A DNA stretch of 64,000 nucleotides from Ilex aquifolium (taxonomy: Eukaryota > Streptophyta > Magnoliopsida > Aquifoliales > Aquifoliaceae), in assembly GCA_951799425.1 (NCBI GenBank), contig OX637399.1, positions 37,235,701-37,299,700 on the forward strand, given 5' to 3'. Below the pieces are notes generated by a model that was given only the letters and a program-made list of their open reading frames with translations, searched no databases and had not been told where the DNA came from. A program made the position numbers and the translations under genes. Below are positions 62,834 through 64,000 of this stretch, one piece after another. Numbering within the stretch: position 1 is the stretch's first letter; every line of letters starts with the position of its first letter.

Positions 62834-64000
62834 TTGACCATTCCCCTCCACAAGGAAAAAAAAAGTAATTTCCCAATCTTTAGTATTTCTGACATAACTT
62901 TTTGCTCCGGTCTCTAATTAAGATGATTCTTGCGGCATTGTAAAGAATTCTTGAATCCCAAATCATTTTATTCACATGAAAAGTCATGAAAAATCCTCTA
63001 GCATGGGCTCTATTGTAATGCAAGTTTTGTGTAATAAGTAGTCCTCCTTTAAAATGAAATATTATATCGGACATAACTTTTTCTCCCGAACTCTGATTGA
63101 GCTAATTCTTGCGGCATTGCAATGAGAACTTGAAACCCTAACCAATATATTGAGATCAAAATTGGTGATTCATCTCCTAACAATTTCGAAGATGGAAGTT
63201 TGGTATAGTTGGCCATTCCCCTCCACAAGGAAAAAAAAAGTAATTTCCCATTCTTTAGTATTTCTGACATAACTTTTTGCTCCGGTCTCTGATTAAGATG
63301 ATTCTTGCGGCATTGTAAAGAATTCTTCAATCCCTAACCATTTTATTCACATCAAAAGTCATGAAAAATCCTCTAGCATGGGCTTTATTGTAACGCAAGT
63401 TTTGTGTAATAAGTAGTCCTCCTTTAAAATGAAATATTATATCCGACATAACTCTTTCTCCCGAACTCGGATTGAGCTAATTCTTGCGGCATTGCAAAGA
63501 GAACTTGAAACCCAAACCAATATATTGAGATCAAAATTGGTGATTCATCTTCTAACAAGTTCGAAATTGTGATGGAAGTTTGGTATAGTTGGCCATTCCC
63601 CTCCACAAGGCAAAAAAAAGTAATTTCCCAATCTTCAGTATTTCTGACATAACTTTTTGCTCCGGTCTCTGATTAAGATGATTCTAGCGGCATTGTAAAG
63701 AATTCTTCAATCCCTAACCATTTTATTCACATCAAAAGTCATGAAAAATCCTCTAGCATGGACTCTATTGTAACGCAAGTTTTGTGTAATAAGTAGTCCT
63801 CCTTTAAAATGAAATATTATATCCGACATAACTCTTTCTCCCGAACTCGGATTGAGCTAATACTTACGGCATTGCAAAGAGAACTTGAAACCCTAACAAA
63901 TATATTGAGATCAAAATTGGTGATTCATCTTCTAACAAGTTCGAAATTGTGATGGAAGTTTGGTATAGTTGGCCATTCCCCTCCACAAGGCAAAAAAAAG
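62834..64000. repeat. Tetramer HOR unit cut by the window edge
   Basis: Monomers at 62834 (M1), 63209 (M2 with CCCATTC), 63589 (M3) and 63969 (first 32 bp only). M1 has CTCCTAACAATTTCG, a change also present in the monomer at 5294 near the far left. The array clearly runs past the window. Confidence 0.9.

Larger units (their letters stand above)
1..64000. repeat. Satellite DNA array, ~379-bp monomer, all head-to-tail
   Basis: The start motif TTGGCCATTCCCCTCCAC (variants TTGACC, TTGGTC, TTAGCC) recurs every 373-382 bp, giving 169 complete monomers and a 32-bp fragment at 63969. All copies lie in the same orientation and I saw no foreign insertion. Length classes track subtype: monomers ending in CGAAGATGGAAG are about 375 bp, and those ending in CGAAATTGTGATGGAAG are 380-382 bp. 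The A-tract after CCACAAGG adds 1-2 bp of slippage. Long homogenised arrays of this kind form constitutive heterochromatin in plants and animals. Family and chromosomal location cannot be settled from this window. There is no stretch over 300 bp that is not satellite. Confidence 0.98.

Noticed and set aside
971-63606. Recurring minus-strand reading frames of 60-93 codons, once or twice per monomer, with nearly the same predicted peptide.
   Set aside because: Their similarity follows from monomer homogenisation. They sit at a fixed place in the repeat, stop at the same sites and vary freely in length by subtype. They do not continue across 380-bp monomers (not a multiple of three), and I recognise no protein family or gene signals.
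1-64000. CRISPR array.
   Set aside because: Repeats are about 379 bp and directly abut one another; there are no short repeats separated by unique spacers and no cas-like coding sequence.
1-64000. rRNA spacer, 5S rDNA or tRNA cluster as the source of the tandem unit.
   Set aside because: No 5S or tRNA internal promoter boxes in proper order and no rRNA-like core were recognised in any monomer subtype.
1-64000. Tandemly arrayed retroelement LTRs or transposon parts as the origin of the monomer.
   Set aside because: I saw no TG...CA ends with a primer-binding site, polypurine tract, terminal inverted repeats or coding remnants. The A-tract could suggest a SINE tail, but no target-site duplications or Pol III boxes accompany it.
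1-64000. A new gene system hidden in the array.
   Set aside because: Both strands were read across all monomer subtypes and no non-satellite segment was found, so there is no room for one in this window.

Overview
The whole window is one uninterrupted tandem satellite array. I count 169 complete head-to-tail monomers plus a 32-bp fragment at the right edge. Monomers are 373-382 bp (main states 375, 380, 381 and 382; mean about 378.5 bp). I found no gene, RNA gene, transposon, inversion or unique spacer. G+C is roughly 35-37% on sampled lines. Each monomer is itself an old dimer of two diverged halves (about 179 and 201 bp) that agree at about 75% of 96 hand-aligned positions, so the ancestral unit was about nucleosome-sized.

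The DNA is nuclear and eukaryotic. A flowering plant is most likely: the unit is about two nucleosome repeats long, A+T-rich, and carries one plant-type telo-box (AAACCCTAA) in most monomers. Known plant satellites of similar length include rye pSc200, Allium satellites near 375-380 bp and hop/hemp subtelomeric repeats. I cannot assign the family from memory of sequence, and I cannot tell a subtelomeric block from a centromeric one.

Layout. (1) 1-21,923 is a patchwork of large duplications: a 7-mer (2,643 bp), two 9-mers (3,407 bp each), and a 10-mer (3,782 bp) copied once, with a 5-mer (1,887 bp) duplicated inside the second copy. (2) 21,924-29,496 is a transition zone of 3-mer, 5-mer and 8-mer rearrangements built from the same subtypes as the right side. 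(3) 29,497-64,000 is a regular higher-order repeat (HOR): four monomer subtypes, M1 (375) M2 (381) M3 (380) M4 (380), repeated every 1,516 bp, with occasional trimer, dimer and pentamer units made by in-register crossover. In parts of this zone the tetramers alternate in two forms, giving a 3,032-bp super-unit.

Nothing here works as a gene system. The short minus-strand reading frames that recur in every monomer are by-products of homogenised repeats. The interest lies in the readable history of unequal exchange, the linked marker variants, the telo-boxes and the CpG-decay pattern.
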